From Pseudoneurospora amorphoporcata (taxonomy: Eukaryota > Ascomycota > Sordariomycetes > Sordariales > Sordariaceae), in the NCBI GenBank assembly GCA_033297205.1, contig MU859115.1:122538-186537 (forward strand): a stretch of 64,000 nt of DNA, given 5' to 3'. Below, in pieces: positions 22,789 to 35,138 of this stretch. A model generated the notes under the pieces. The model was not told the origin of the DNA, ran no database searches, and was given only the letters and a program-made list of their open reading frames with translations. The position numbers and the translations under genes were made by a program. How positions within the stretch are numbered: position 1 is the stretch's first letter; every line of letters starts with the position of its first letter.

Positions 22789-25071
22789 ATGAGCAGCAGC
22801 CCGATAACACAGCCGCCCGTGGCTCCGGGAGTGCCAGTCACCAGGGGAACGGATAACGAAAGCGACGCCGCGTTTGAGAGCTCTCATGAAAGTCCACCCG
22901 AGAATCTGGAAAGTAGTGGTGGATCTTATGGGGAGCACACCCAAGACCAAGCGGACTCGGACGATACCGGATATGTGTATCACCCGGCGCAAGAACATGC
23001 AGACGACGACGATGAAGATGATGGAGACGAGGATTACGATAATGAAGACGAGCACGATGATGAAGACGAGCACGATGATGAAGACGATGAGGACGACCAT
23101 GACTATTTTGATGGAAGTGGCGGTCTTGAGTTCGAGCTGGTTATTGACGAACTAGCACCGGGCGCCGCTCATGATGATGAAGATGACGGCTGGGATGACA
23201 ATCAGCCTGGAAATGCACTACAGAGGAGGATCCTTCAGATAATACGTGGTAAGAGATACACTCACTCTGGCCATCCGTTACGCGATATCTCCTCTTGGGA
23301 AGACGCAACAGAGTGTACTAACGGGTGAGCTATTGGCTTTCCAGGAGGAGGCGGCGGTCGTGCTCGTTTAGGTTCGCGACAACTGTTGTCGCTTATCCAA
23401 GGTCATGATATAGATGACATTGACGACGACGATGACGACTACTGGGAGCCGCCCAGACGGATGAGGCCAGGCTACGCCCCTGCCTTCCCCAAAGTACCTA
23501 GTGAGCAAGGTCGGAAGCTCATGGAGTCAGGTGTTTTCGGTACCTTCGATCTCAGGGAGCCAGATAGCAAGAGGAAAAGGCTTACCCGTCGATTACTGGA
23601 TCGGGAGTTGGGCCTGGGTAATAGGACAGAGCAAAAGACCAACCTGGCTCTTATGGCTCAACAGATGATTCCCTCATCGAAGCCAGAGATGGTCATCCAC
23701 TACGACGATCCCGTGTGCTGCGGCCAGTTCTCCGATGACGGCAACTTCTTCTACGCCTGTGTCAAGGACTTCAAAGTACGCATGTACGACACTTCCAATC
23801 CGTACAACTGGACGCACTACAAGACTGTCCGATACCCCTTTGGTCAATGGACTCTCACGGATGCAGACCTCAGTCCAGACAACAAGTGGCTTGCCTATAC
23901 GTCTCTAACAAGCCAGGTTTGCTTCGCCCCTACGGACCCTAATGACACAGGTGACCCCTATACGCTCGATCTTGCCGGTGGAATGGTGCGTCAAGGCTGG
24001 CGAGATTCCTTTCCTATCTTCTCCATCCGTTTCTCGGGCGACGGACGAACACTAGTGGCGGGCACAGGTGCCGACTCGATAGTCGTTTACGACATCGAGC
24101 GCCGCGAGCCTCTTTACAACGTCGAAGGTCACGATAACGACGTGAACGCTGTCTGCTTCGCCGACAAGCAATCCCCACACATTCTCTACTCCGGATCCGA
24201 CGACTGCACCATCAAAGTATGGGACACCCGAAGCATGTCCTCCCGCCGTGAGGCTGGCGCGTTCGTCGGTCACATGGAAGGCCTGACGTACATCGACAGC
24301 AAAGGCGACGGGCGCTACATCCTCAGCAACGGCAAGGACCAGTCCATGAAGCTCTGGGATCTCCGCATGGCCATGTCCACCGCCGACGTGGAGAGGCTCG
24401 ACGCCACCAAACCCACCGCCAGCCGCCGGTACCAGTACGATTACCGCTTTGCGGAATATCAGGATCACATGTGGCGGCCGCACCCGCACGATAACTCGCT
24501 GGTCACCTTCAGGGGCCACAAAGTGCAGAGAACGCTGATCCGGTGCCACTTCTCGCCGCCCGGCAGCACCAACTCGCGCTATGTCTACTCGGGCTCGTAC
24601 GATGGGTTTGTCTACGTCTGGAACTTGGATGCAACGATTGCCGCGAAGATCGATGTTAAGAGCGTCACGGAGGGGCTGAGGATCCCGGGTTATACGCCGG
24701 CGGCGAGGAGGAGAGAGTGGATGACGCTGGTCAGAGACGTGGGCTGGCATCCTAATGTGCCGTTGCTTGTTGGTGAGTTATCACGGATCCTCTTCCCCTT
24801 TTTCTTTTTCTTTTTGTCTTCATTTCATTGCTATAACCCCGTCCCGAAGAGCTTGTTCTCTAACCTGCCACCTCTCCTAGCATCGTCGTGGAATGGACCA
24901 ACCATGAATGCTGGAACGGCGACCTTGCACTCTTACAACGAGAATGATGTTGATGAGGCCGAGCCGAGTATGGGTCTCTCGGTTAACGAAAAGATACAAC
25001 CGGACGAGGGGCTGTTTAACTGGCGTGGGCCGCGAGGGTATGAGGATGATGACGCTGATGATTTCTTCTGA
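22789..25071 (+). CDS. DCAF11/LEC14B-like WD40 protein
   Basis: Likely a substrate receptor for a CUL4-DDB1 ubiquitin ligase (family inference from DCAF11/WDR23). Exons are 22789-23248, 23345-24772 and 24881-25071, giving 692 residues; the first intron has a TACTAAC branch point. The N-terminal 150 residues are acidic, with a DEDEHDD tandem tract encoded by a repeated GATGATGAAGACGAGCAC unit near 23045-23090. A conserved basic segment (SKRKRLTRRLLDRELGLGNR) precedes the repeats. WD-type repeats follow, with VICDIERREPLYN-type strands, SGSDDCTIKVWDTR and SGSYDGFVYVWNL. The C-terminus has a WHPNVPLL segment and an acidic end. The second intron (108 bp) has no stop and is a multiple of three, so a retained-intron protein is possible. 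Confidence 0.9.
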
Positions 25072-26749
25072 TGGAGGCTGGGACTCGGGCGTTGGGGGAC
25101 ATGGTGTAACAACGCTTTGCCTTTTGTTGTTCGGAAATGTAACAGGAGTGAGGGTGCAGTACGGTTGGATGGATATGAATCGGAATTCAAGAACGGGAAG
25201 TATATAGAGACAAGCAATAACAAGATATGAACGACCTATGGTTGTTATTATGACGTCTACTTCCGTCCTCCGTTTCGCTAAGGGCATGAGAAGCATGAAA
25301 GACCCATCCATGGTTGACGAGGAATTATAAGAGGGGGTTGACGAAAGAGTCCCAGGCCGCACCACAACCCCCAAGTATCCTAAGCCAACCCTAGCCCATA
25401 TGCTCATATGCCAGCTGGCTGTCGGCTGACACGAATATTGAGGGTCCTGCGCACGGTTCAGTCCCGATGTTGGAGTGATATGCCTGCCGCAAGCAACTTG
25501 GCCGGGAAAGTGCCCAAAGCCCAGACCATGCCCAGCCATTGGCGCAGCGTGCCATTGCCGGTGAGGTCCTCTATCGAGTGCCGTCGCGTGCGAGCCCTTC
25601 ACTAGGTTCCAACTGAACCTCTTCTCTTCCATTCGACCCGACAACAACAGGCGACCAAATCGTGTCCACACGGCATCGAAAATCTCCAAAGCAAACTCTA
25701 TCGCAAGTCGCTTCGACTCGCTCTGCCCACCAGTGGATTCAGCATCCGTCAGTCGGCACAAGAGTACGATCACAGTCTCGGCCCAGCTCCAACGCCTGTT
25801 TGCCCCGTAGAGACGCAGCGAACCGGCGCGGGGAGAATCCCAAGCCAGTCGACCACTTTGGCTCGACCACGCCCCAATCGACGACCCTTTGTCAACCCGT
25901 CCGGCTCCCTCACTCAGCATATCCGGCTGCTCGCTCTCATTTAGCACCGACCAGACCCGAAGTCTAGTTATCAGCCAGACGTCACTTTGTCATTAACCTT
26001 TACAGATCTCCGTTTCCATCCATCCAGCTCTATCTCCCGTTCCTCTCTCTGGTGACCTTGTCTCCAGCCGACCAGCACTCTACAAACAGGACCAGAAGCA
26101 AGGTACTGCGACTTGTCGCGTCCCATAGCGTTGCGCGAGTCAAGCACGGAAGGCGTCTCTGGGGAACTGTCATAATCTGAAAGGAGGAAGTTGAGACCAG
26201 CTCGGGATACAAGAAAAGAAAAGGAAGAAACAGGCCAAAAAAGAACAACACAAGACTGCAAGCACAGAGCTTCCGTCTTGAAGGAAACAATCTCTTTTAC
26301 CGAGGACATCCTCTCCTGTCTTCTGAAACTTTAACAGCTTCCGTCGTCATTGGGGATCGGAATGTACGTACTCGCAAACTCTACCTTTTCTGTCTTTCCT
26401 TCCTCTCCCTCGTCTGTTTTCCTTTGATTCCATGTTATTTGCTTTCTTCATCATGGCCGCTTTTCCTTCACGTAACGCAATCGTCCTGTCGTCTTTACCT
26501 TTCCTCAACGCTCGGCCAGAAATCGGATGGGTATCGGCTTCATCGCTATTCTTTCAGAACCCTATTTTGTCAGCTACTGATTCGGGGATCTCGCACTACA
26601 GACAATCTTGTACTTCTGATCAATAGTCAGGTTCTTAATTCAGACTCGCTTTCCAGAGAGACAGCACATACTCGTTGACCTGAACACCCAGGCACCCACT
26701 ACGTCTCACAAACTAGTCACTTGTTTGTCAAGGACCAGTCGTATTCACA
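25072..26749. other. Intergenic region (1.7 kb)
   Basis: 3' flank of the WD40 gene and a long promoter/leader of the RRM gene. An open frame of 356 codons on the minus strand (25947-24877) overlaps the WD40 3' end but lacks coding character. A pyrimidine-rich stretch at 26380-26480 may include a 5' UTR intron, which is not resolved. Confidence 0.55.
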
Positions 26750-28016
26750 ATGGCTGAGGAGGAGTTCGAGATCGACGTCTATGCCGATGCTGGCAATGAC
26801 CAGTCCGGCGAGCAGCAGGGTGACAATGAACACCATGCCTACGATGACAACGGCAATCATGCGAACGGTGACGGACGGCACCAGGATTATCAGGAGGACC
26901 ACCATGGCGAGGATTCCGGTGCACATGACAACCAGGAACAGACATCACAGAACCAAGCGCCCCAGCAGCGACAGCAAGGCGTGAAGCGCAAGGACGCTCC
27001 TGGTTCCGATGAGCGACCCGTTGATCCTGGCGCTACTACCGCCCTTATGATCTCGGATCTCCACTGGTGGACTACGGACGACGACATCCGCGGCTGGGTG
27101 CGCCAGGCGAACTGCGAATCTGAGCTGAAGGATATTACGTTTAGTGAACACAAGGTCAACGGCAAGAGCAAGGGGTATGTGGAACTTCCCGCGAGTTGTG
27201 TATCATGAATATGCCTGCTAACTGTATTCTTTAGACAAGCTTACGTCGAGTTCACTTCCCAGCAAGCCGCGAGCGCAACAAAGCATGTGATCGATAACTT
27301 GTCGAGCGAGATCGGTCAGCAGCCTGGCCAGAAACGTCACTCCGTGATTTACTCTAGCCCGGTTGTCAACCCCTTCCGCACGCTTCCCAAGGACACCCCC
27401 AACCGTGCTGTCAAGGAGATCCGTGACCGTGCTCCCAACGGGCCCAACAACTTCGAAAACCGCGGTCAGAGCAACTTCGTCCCGAACAACAACTTTAGCG
27501 GTGGTTTCCGTGGCGGCCGTGGCGGTTTCAACGGCCATCGTGGCGGCATGAACCCGAACTTCAACCGCAACTTCCAGGGTAACAACATGGCCTTCAACAA
27601 CAACAATGCCGGCTTCAACAACCCCATGGCTGGCAACGGCTATGGCGGCGGCTTCGGCGGCGGCGGTTACCAGCGCGGCGGTATGATGGGCAACACCATG
27701 CGTGGCGGCCCTAACATGCGCGGCCGTGGTGGCATGAACAACATGATGGGAGGCATGCCTATGCCCATGCACGGCATGAACCCCATGGCTGGTGGTATGA
27801 ACCCGGGCATGGGTATGATGAACCCTGCTATGGGAGGTAAGTCGCAATGATCAATCAGCTCGGCTGAGTTTGTCATGTCTATGATACTCACATACCCTTG
27901 ATAATACAGGCTTCCCAGGAATGCAGCCCTTCAATGCAGGCTTCTTTAACGCTGGCAGCCAGTCGGAAGGCTGGGGACAGAACGCGCATCCGGCCAAGCG
28001 CCCTCGCCAGGAGTAG
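26750..28016 (+). CDS. CPSF6-like RRM protein
   Basis: RNA-binding protein probably acting in pre-mRNA 3'-end processing or another mRNP step. Exons are 26750-27174, 27235-27836 and 27910-28016 (introns 60 and 73 bp; the first has a GCTAAC branch point), giving 377 residues. The N-terminus is acidic and His/Asp/Gln-rich. One RRM lies at about 96-165. Its first strand, LMISDLHWWTTDDDIRGW, carries the WWTTD signature of the CFIm68/CPSF6 RRM, and splicing completes KSKGQAYVEF (RNP1). A Gly/Asn/Met/Arg-rich low-complexity tail with RGG-like motifs follows (about 225-345), then a short basic end, KRPRQE. Orthology to CPSF6 itself is inferred from the RRM only. Confidence 0.88.
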
Positions 28017-29857
28017 AGCAACCAGCAGGGCGGCCGTGGCTTTAAGACGGACAACATGCGCTTCTAGGAAGGAGACGATAAGTCCGAGTTTCCGTACCTC
28101 GATTATCTACCAAGATTATCAAAAAGTCTCACTAGCGGCATACTACTCTCATGGGTTACAATCGGATAGCCGTCAACGAATCTCGGCTAAGCACAGGGCT
28201 CAGCAAAGACCTCTTTCCACCTCGGTTTGGTTCGTCTGTTCTATCCTCTTCTGTTTCGATAACGTTTGAAAGAATTCATATGGGAAGCGTCAATATTGCC
28301 CTAGTTCGGTTTCAACATGGTACATTCGCAACACACGTATGCCAGTGGTTATGTTTGCTGTTTTGGTACAGCGATCACTTTGGGAGGATGTCAGCGTGGA
28401 GGTCGTATGGTCCCGTTTCCATCACACAGCGCTCAATCTTTCGACCCTCGACAATGCTACGCACCTGCTACTAAAAAAAAGGCTGACGGAATCGACTAAA
28501 TGAACCAGCACCACTCACTGTCTTGGGCTACAGCACCCTGGAGAACACGGCCAACCCAATCTTTCGGAGTACATCTAGACGGCAGGACGACAGGCGCTGC
28601 CGGTAGACTAGAGGCAGGACCATCAACAACTTGGGGAACGCTTCATCTACAAGGCTGCCCAGCTGTTTTTGGGTTAGCAGATGCAACGGGGTTAGCCAGC
28701 AGTGGTTCCTGCTCACTCGGTCAGTCGATTACGGCCGTTCTATCTGGTTTTCTTTGGGTTCACTTTCTCTTTCCCTTCTCTTTCCTTTTTCTTAGCATTG
28801 TTCTTTCTTAATTTTTGGTATGGAAAGGGCACGGGTCGCTTTGCTTTACTCTTCACTTTGCGGGGAATCAAGGAGGGAAGAAAATTTGGTTGAAGGCAAA
28901 TAGATTTTAGGAAACGGCGAACACACAGAGAGATGGCTGGCTGGAACGAAGGGTGTGAAGGAATAGTAAGGAGTTGCGTATTATTTGTCTGAGCAGAGGA
29001 TACGTGAGAATCGATTCTTAAGGGATGTCTTTCTTTCCAAAAAGTCCTCGGGCGGCTTAGCATTCTCATTGCCTTGGCGTTTTCTGTGAAAGCGAGAGTA
29101 AGAATGAGGAGATTGATGATGATGATGGTGTCTTGGTGATAACCGCTTGATTAATCCAGTTGACGACAGATGTTGATGATATCGATATTTGATACACCCT
29201 TTCCCAATTGATGAAGATGGCGTTGAAATGGTGTTTGGATGGGTTGGCTTTCATATCCTTGGTCTCTTGGGCGGATGTTTGCTGGATGAGTCCGCACTCG
29301 GCTTCATGTAGGCACCCAGTTTTTTTGAAGACACAATTCAATGTTGAAACCGTACTATAGCAGTCTATCGATCTGTTTCCCAACCCGTCTTTTGAATACA
29401 TCTTAAAAGCTGAATTTCTGAACCATCGAACAAGTCCGCATCAGCCATCAGGGGCCTATATAGATGTGGGTCTTCATACCAGTAGAACGGCCGGCTATTG
29501 GCTGCCCTGACGTGTCCTTGAACATTACCTCTGTAACTGCTGTAATTATAGCGAGTAGCTGAGTACCTTTGCTACACCAATACGTCAGAGCTTTCAACCT
29601 CAACCTCAACCTGCAGACCGTCTACATCTCGTCATTCGACTCGGTCTCCATTGCAGTTCTGTCATCACTTCACCCAAGCCTGTAATCCGGATCCAGTAAC
29701 TCAGTTAATCGACTCGGAATCACACATAGCTGTGGATCATAGCAGTCTACTCGACTACAAGTCCGGACATTGATCGACCCAGCTTACTTCTAGCTATCTG
29801 ACCATCTTTCCCCATCTTGACGATCAAGCTGTTTAGACAACAGGAAAGAAAGACAAC
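28017..29857. other. Intergenic region (1.8 kb)
   Basis: No gene was found. It includes the 3' flank of the RRM gene and the promoter of the UBX gene. Short open frames lack coding character. Confidence 0.55.
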
Positions 29858-31817
29858 ATGTTCTTCACAGGCACCCTCCAAGAAGGCATCGCTGCCGCTA
29901 TCCAACAGACCAAGAGTCTGGTTTGTTTTGTTACCGGTATTACTCCTCTTCCCACTCCTTCCCGGATTGGTGCATATCCCTACGCATGTGTCTTTCACGA
30001 TATTCATCTTCCACATCTCCGTCATTATCTCGGACCCTGCAGGTTTCGGTGTGTGTTGAACAACCAAGTACTGACCTCATCCAGACGATAACACCGAATC
30101 CCAACAATGGGAAAACGAGTTCCTCAAGGATGAAGCCATCTGCCCTCTCATTGAGTCCAGCGCCGTGGTGCTGAAGCTGGTCGCGGGCAGTACCGAGGAG
30201 GGATACCTGGCTCAGTTGTTCCCTGTACCCAAGAAGCCTACTGTGGTTGTTCTTAGGTGAGTCTAACCTAAGGCTTACGACGACAAAGGATGGACATGAC
30301 GTGATGCTAATGATGAGAATAGGGGCGGGCAACTCAAAGAGTACATTGCTGCTGGAGTCACCAAGGAGGATTTTGTGAGGAGGCTGGGAGCTGCTCTTGG
30401 TGAGCAACAGGCTGTTTCTCCGGGTGCTACTTCAGGTTCAGCCTCGGTCCAGGAACCTCAGTCTGAACAGGGACAGGAGCAGGCATCATCGGAGCCAACA
30501 GCTCAACCACCGGCGGAGCAGATCACAGCCGCGGCTACAACATCTACCGAGGCTGCTGCCTCTCAACAACCTCCCACCGGTACCACTACGACCACCGAGC
30601 CTACAGCCGCCTCCTCATCATCCCCAGCCACAACCACCACCACTCCCAACACAACCCAACAAGCGCAAATACAAGCCATCCTCGCCGAGCGCGCCGCCCG
30701 CCTCGCTATCCAAAAGAAACAACAAGAAGAAGCTACCCGCGCCGCCGCCCGTGCCCGCGCCGCAGCCGAAGACCCCAGCTCCCCCGCCCGCCAAGCCGCC
30801 GACGCCCTCCGCAAGAAACAGCAAGAAGCGCGCGAAGAGCGCCAGCGCATTCTCAAGGCCATCGAAGACGACAAAGCCGCTCGTAAAGCAAGGCAGTTGG
30901 AGAAGCAGCGGGAGAAGGAAGCGCTTACCGCCAGCGAATCTGGCGAAGCTGAGGACAAAAAGGGGAAGGGGAAGGGGAAGGCCAAGGAAGAAGAAGCAGG
31001 ATTACCCTTCGCCCCACCCAGTCCCATGCTACCCCGCGGTAACCAGCCCATCAAAAGCACAGGAGGACATTGTGCGTTGCAAGTGCGGTTGACGGATGGG
31101 TCGACTATTCGGTCTCGGTTCTCGGCGGAGAAGGACACCGTTAGGGAGGTTAGGGAGTGGGTGGAGGCTACTGTCTCCGAATCTCCTGCTGTGAAGAATG
31201 GGAGGTATACCTTCAAGGTGCTGTTGACACCCCAGCCCAGCAGGAGGATTGAACAAGAGGAGGAGGGGAAGACGCTAGGCGAGTTGGGACTGGCGCCGAG
31301 CTCGACGCTGATTTTGGTCCCTACGACTGCTGGGTCTAGGACCAGGGTTCGCTTTGCCGGAGCTGAGGCTGGTGTGGCTGAAGGAACAGAGGGAGGAGGA
31401 GGGAATATCTTCCAGCGGTTAATTGGGTTCTTGGTTGCCTTCTTCAACACGGTCGTGGCGTTCTTTTCCACGCTGTTTAGTGTTTCTGGACCGCCCAATG
31501 CTAGTGCTACGCCGGAGCACGTGGCTGCTGAGGTTAGGGCCACGCAGGCGGAGAGGGCTACTGGGAGGTCACTTGGTGGTGGTGGTGGTGGAGGTGCGGG
31601 TGCTGCTGTGAATAGGGGCCCGGCCGGAAGCAGGATTCAGGGATTTGGTGATGAGAGGAGGGAGGAAGAGCGGAAGAGGAAAGATCAACAGCAGTTTTAT
31701 AATGGGAATTCGGTAAGTACGCATCGCTTTTCACTTGGTTGAGTAGAGGATGAAGGGCCAACAGCTGACAAGAAGCAGACGAACTTTGAGCCGAGACGTG
31801 ATGATGATGAGAACTAA
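29858..31817 (+). CDS. UBX-domain protein, UBXN4/UBXD2-like
   Basis: Probable membrane-associated Cdc48/p97 adaptor in ER-linked protein degradation. Exons are 29858-29936, 30085-30256, 30323-31712 and 31779-31817 (introns 148, 66 and 66 bp), giving 559 residues. An N-terminal thioredoxin-like domain starts MFFTGTLQEGIAAAIQQ and extends through VVLRGGQLKEYI. A long Thr/Pro/Ala-rich linker and a charged coiled coil (about 180-290) follow. The UBX domain spans about 315-400, from ALQVRLTDGSTIRSRF to STLILVPT. A hydrophobic hairpin (RLIGFLVAFFNTVVAFFSTLF) follows the UBX, matching the ER-hairpin topology of UBXN4. The last 12 residues come from a tiny fourth exon. p97 binding is family knowledge. 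Confidence 0.88.
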
Positions 31818-32340
31818 AGTTTCGGATGGCTATTGGCAGAACAAAGGAAGTAAATATTTCTCTCGGTGGCCCAAGGAAAAGGAAATGAGAGGAAGAGGCA
31901 GTACATCCTTACTATAGTTACCACGAGGCATAGCGAAGAACCGAAAAGGCTTGACCCCTCCACATAATGGGAGAGGAAGACGTCTTGTATTTATACAAAA
32001 AAAATTTTAACATTTTTTTTTTTTTTTTGTGTTGTAATAACCACACACCACCATAAGACTACCAAATCCTGAACTCCAATGCTGATGATATCTTGTTGTT
32101 GTTATTGTTGTTGTTGGTATATGTTGCTGCGCAAAATCCCTCGGCCGAGCTTCGAGAGGGCGTAAAACGTAAATTGAGCGGCGTCTTCGGTACGACGAAC
32201 AGAACCGAGTAAAGACAAGACCTCCTCTCAACTAATCATACACGACCTCATTTCCAAACATCTCCTTGCCACATCTCTCCTCGTCTCTCCCCTCATCTGT
32301 CCTGTTCGTCCAGGACAAACCGAGAGCTTAATGAGAGAGC
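31818..32340. other. Convergent 3' region
   Basis: Lies between the UBX gene (plus) and the CHCH-domain gene (minus). It contains a T tract at about 32016-32030 and ends close to the minus-strand stop codon. No gene is seen. Confidence 0.6.
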
Positions 32341-32885
32341 TTAGTACTGGCTAGCAGCAGCCTGGCAAGCCTTAAGCTGCTCCAGGTACCAGCCGCAGAT
32401 CTGCATGTTGCCCTGTTGCTGGTCCATGCACTGGGTGAAGCTCTTGGTGGCCTCGGAGCAGTTGTTGCCCCACGACGAATTCTGGGCGGCGGCGGCCTGG
32501 GCCTGGACGGGCGCGACAGCGGCCTGCTCGGAGGAACCGCCGCCGGAGAACATGCCGCCGATGGCGTGGCCGATGGAGGAACCGATGGCGACACCACTGT
32601 TTTAGAGATTGTTAGTACGTGTTTGCGACGGGGTGGGAGATGTCTCTGGGTCTGGGAAGCCGGAGAGGAGGGAGGGAACAAGACATACGCAGCAGTGCTA
32701 GCCATCTGACCGAAGAGACCAGGGCCCTGGGAGACGGCGGGCGCGGGGGCAGCGGGAGGAGCGTGAGGAGCGGCGGTGGGAGGAGCGTAGGTGGAAGCAG
32801 GACGGTGCTGCTGCTGGTTGGTGGGAGCCACGGGCTTGCGCGCGGGGACGGAAGGGCGGGCGGAACCACGGCTTTGGCGAGGCAT
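32341..32885 (-). CDS. CHCHD2/MIX17-like twin CX9C protein
   Basis: Small mitochondrial intermembrane-space protein of the CHCHD2/CHCHD10/Mix17 family, linked to respiration and cristae organisation. Exons are 32885-32689 and 32596-32341; the 92-bp intron has a perfect TACTAAC branch point. The product is 150 residues. The N-terminus is basic and Pro/Ala-rich (MPRQSRGSARPS), like a mitochondrial targeting segment. A Gly-rich hydrophobic segment (GVAIGSSIGHAIGGMF) at about 67-82 is the family signature. A C-terminal CHCH domain has two CX9C motifs, CSEATKSFTQC and CGWYLEQLKAC. Length and order match the family. The gene is convergent with the UBX gene. Confidence 0.93.
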
Positions 32886-33920
32886 TTTGTCTGTTTGATT
32901 CGGTTGTTGTTGTTGGGTTGCGTAGATTAAAGCGACCGACGTTTTGGCGGTTTGGAGTTGTAAGTAGTGAGTGTGATGGGTGGTTGTTGAGGGAAAGCGG
33001 GTGTTATGTTGGGGTGGTGACGATGGGATGGGGAAATGCGGATGGGATTAAAAGCAGTGATATAAAGCACTATCGGCAAAACACTAGTGGGGAATGACGG
33101 GCGACATTGGATTTTGCCATCATTTGCGACCCACGGGATCTCCAATTGCGACTGCGCCCGCTCGCCCTCTCCTCCCGCGCCGGCCGAGGCCCTGAAAGCC
33201 GAGACGACAGCTCGGAGCTTGGACCCCTGACTTCCCCTGTTAGGATCTCTTTTTTTGGGGGAGTTTGGGGCATTTTTGGCTCTTTTTGGCGACCTGGAGC
33301 TGAACTGGAAGCCAATCGAAGGCGAGAGAGCATGCCGGTGTTATCGAGGCTGGTATTCTCGGGCGCGTGATCACTTCGGGAGGGTTAGGGTTCTATTAGC
33401 ATGATTGAATTCTTCAGGGGCTTCGATGGTCAACTGCTTGATTCTATGGAGATACTTGGGTTGGTGAATTTGAAATTGTTTATCCGTAACTCATTACTAC
33501 GGCTTATGACTTATTCTCATGACAACCTCAGATCGGTTGCCTCCTCTACCATGAGCCGTATCCTAATATCTCCGAGTTCATGGATTTCCCTTCTCAAAAA
33601 ACTAGCAACGCAGTGTCCCGCCACATCGATGCTGGGACAAATATCCAGTCATGGTTTCATGTTCGAAACTCCAGCTGGTGGGTATCTCAAATGGCCAACA
33701 CAAAACTCCGGTGGCCGCGGGTCTGGTTCCGGGCAAACGATTTCCAGGTTATGTTTGTGTTGGCCTTTCCGCGGCCTCGCGAAGCGCAAATGAACAACGC
33801 ACGGCATGCCTCATGTAACGGGGCCTGTTCAGACGAAGCCCGAAGCGCCATGCCAAAACGTCTCGCCGTGGCCATGGTCGTCGCACAATAACTCAACAAG
33901 GAGTGCAGTATGCGCAGCTC
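32886..33920. other. Promoter region of the CHCH gene and 3' flank of the C1D gene
   Basis: No gene is supported. A telobox-type motif lies at 33381-33392, about 500 bp upstream of the CHCH gene. Confidence 0.6.
33381..33392 (-). promoter_or_regulatory. Telobox-like motif
   Basis: AGGGTTAGGGTT on the plus strand is the reverse complement of the 12-bp core at 13246 and 22382. It lies about 496 bp upstream of the CHCH-domain gene. Confidence 0.45.
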
Positions 33921-34556
33921 TCACTTCTTCTTGTTGCCCTTGGTCTTGGGTCGCTTGGCCATGGGCTCGGAGCTCGAATCTGCTGCCCTCTTCTTCTCCT
34001 CCTTGGCCTCTGCCTTGGCCTCTGCCTTGGCCTCTGCCTTGGCCTTCTCTTTGGCAATCAGCTCTGTCAACTTCTGCTTGATAGCTTCATCATCGGCCTG
34101 TAGATTTGTTAGTGTTACCCAATAAGTGAAATCGGTGGTTGAAACCCATACCAAGTCAGATCTGATGAAACGGGCAGCGGCCTCCTTGTTTACCGTCTGC
34201 TCACGCTCCTCGGGCGGGTTCTCAATCTTCTGAATCTTCTCAAAATACTGCCTGACGCGAGTCAACTCTGTGAAAATGGCATGCTCCTTGGCGTCAACAC
34301 TGTTCAGACGTAGTGAGGCTGTTATTCAGGTTAGCAATAGGTCAACTTGAATATCCGCACGGGCTAGATTTGACTCACAGAAGAGCATCGACTCAATGGC
34401 ATAAGTCACCATAACGTAGAGCTTGGCCTTATCCAAAAGAGGCAACTTGGAAGATACATCACCGACATCACCGAGAACGGGCTTAAGAGCAGCCTCTAGC
34501 TGGTCGAGGTCGACGTTGAGCTTCTCCAACGAGGGGGTAATGTCGGGCACGTCCAT
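33921..34556 (-). CDS. C1D/LRP1 nuclear exosome cofactor
   Basis: Sas10/C1D-family protein that helps recruit Rrp6 and the nuclear exosome for rRNA and snoRNA processing (family knowledge). Exons are 34556-34379, 34318-34152 and 34097-33921 (introns 60 and 54 bp, both with CTAAC branch points), giving 173 residues. The N-terminal helical domain has LDQLEAALKPVL and KAKLYVMVTYAIESMLF. The following SSLRLNSVDAKEHAIFTELTRVRQYFEKI segment is the most conserved part of the family and is restored by splicing. The C-terminus is a basic tail with KAEA tandem repeats and KRPKTKGNKKK, suitable for nucleolar RNA binding. Confidence 0.92.
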
Positions 34557-35138
34557 GATTGCGATGGTTTGATGGGAATGATAAGTGAAGGCAAAAAGTC
34601 TTGAATTGACGGAGAGGAAGACTTCAATATTAATATCCAGATATGATGAGGCGGCGGTTTGTTACATTGATGGTGGTGCAAGCCAGGAAAGCGGCCCCAC
34701 ACAGTTGCGAACCGTTCAGGTTGCACTTTTTGGTTCCAGATCCTGGGATCCACATGCTGCGAACTGAAGCCTTCCACACAGTGCGATGCCAAGACCATGC
34801 TATGGCCGAACAAGCTAATCAGAGGAGAGTAGTTTTTCTTCCACTGCCGGTTTCAAGTTAGCGTGACAGTGCATCAACAGCGGGCGGCCGGGCGCGCTCC
34901 CGAAAAAAAAAAAAAAAAAGTTGGGCGGCCATTGAACTTTTGATCGGAAAGTGTCAACAAAATCATCGTCATCCGGCAACCGGATTCAGCTAGTCTCTAT
35001 ACCGCAAAACCACCACCGCTCCGAACAAAACCACCACTCCGAATTCCCTCCCAGGCCACCCGCCTCGCCCTTCTCGCCCCTGATCCCTCCCCAGTCCTCA
35101 ATGCTCCCGCGCCGGACATAGAATCCTGACAGGACCTC
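34557..35138. other. Divergent promoter region
   Basis: Lies between the C1D gene (minus) and the reductase-like gene (plus). It contains an A tract at about 34903-34918. No separate gene is seen. Confidence 0.6.

Noticed and set aside
24877..25947. Long minus-strand open frame (356 codons) overlapping the WD40 3' end
   Set aside because: It lies antisense to the last WD40 exon and continues into intergenic DNA. Its composition is not protein-like, and it has no domain or splice structure.
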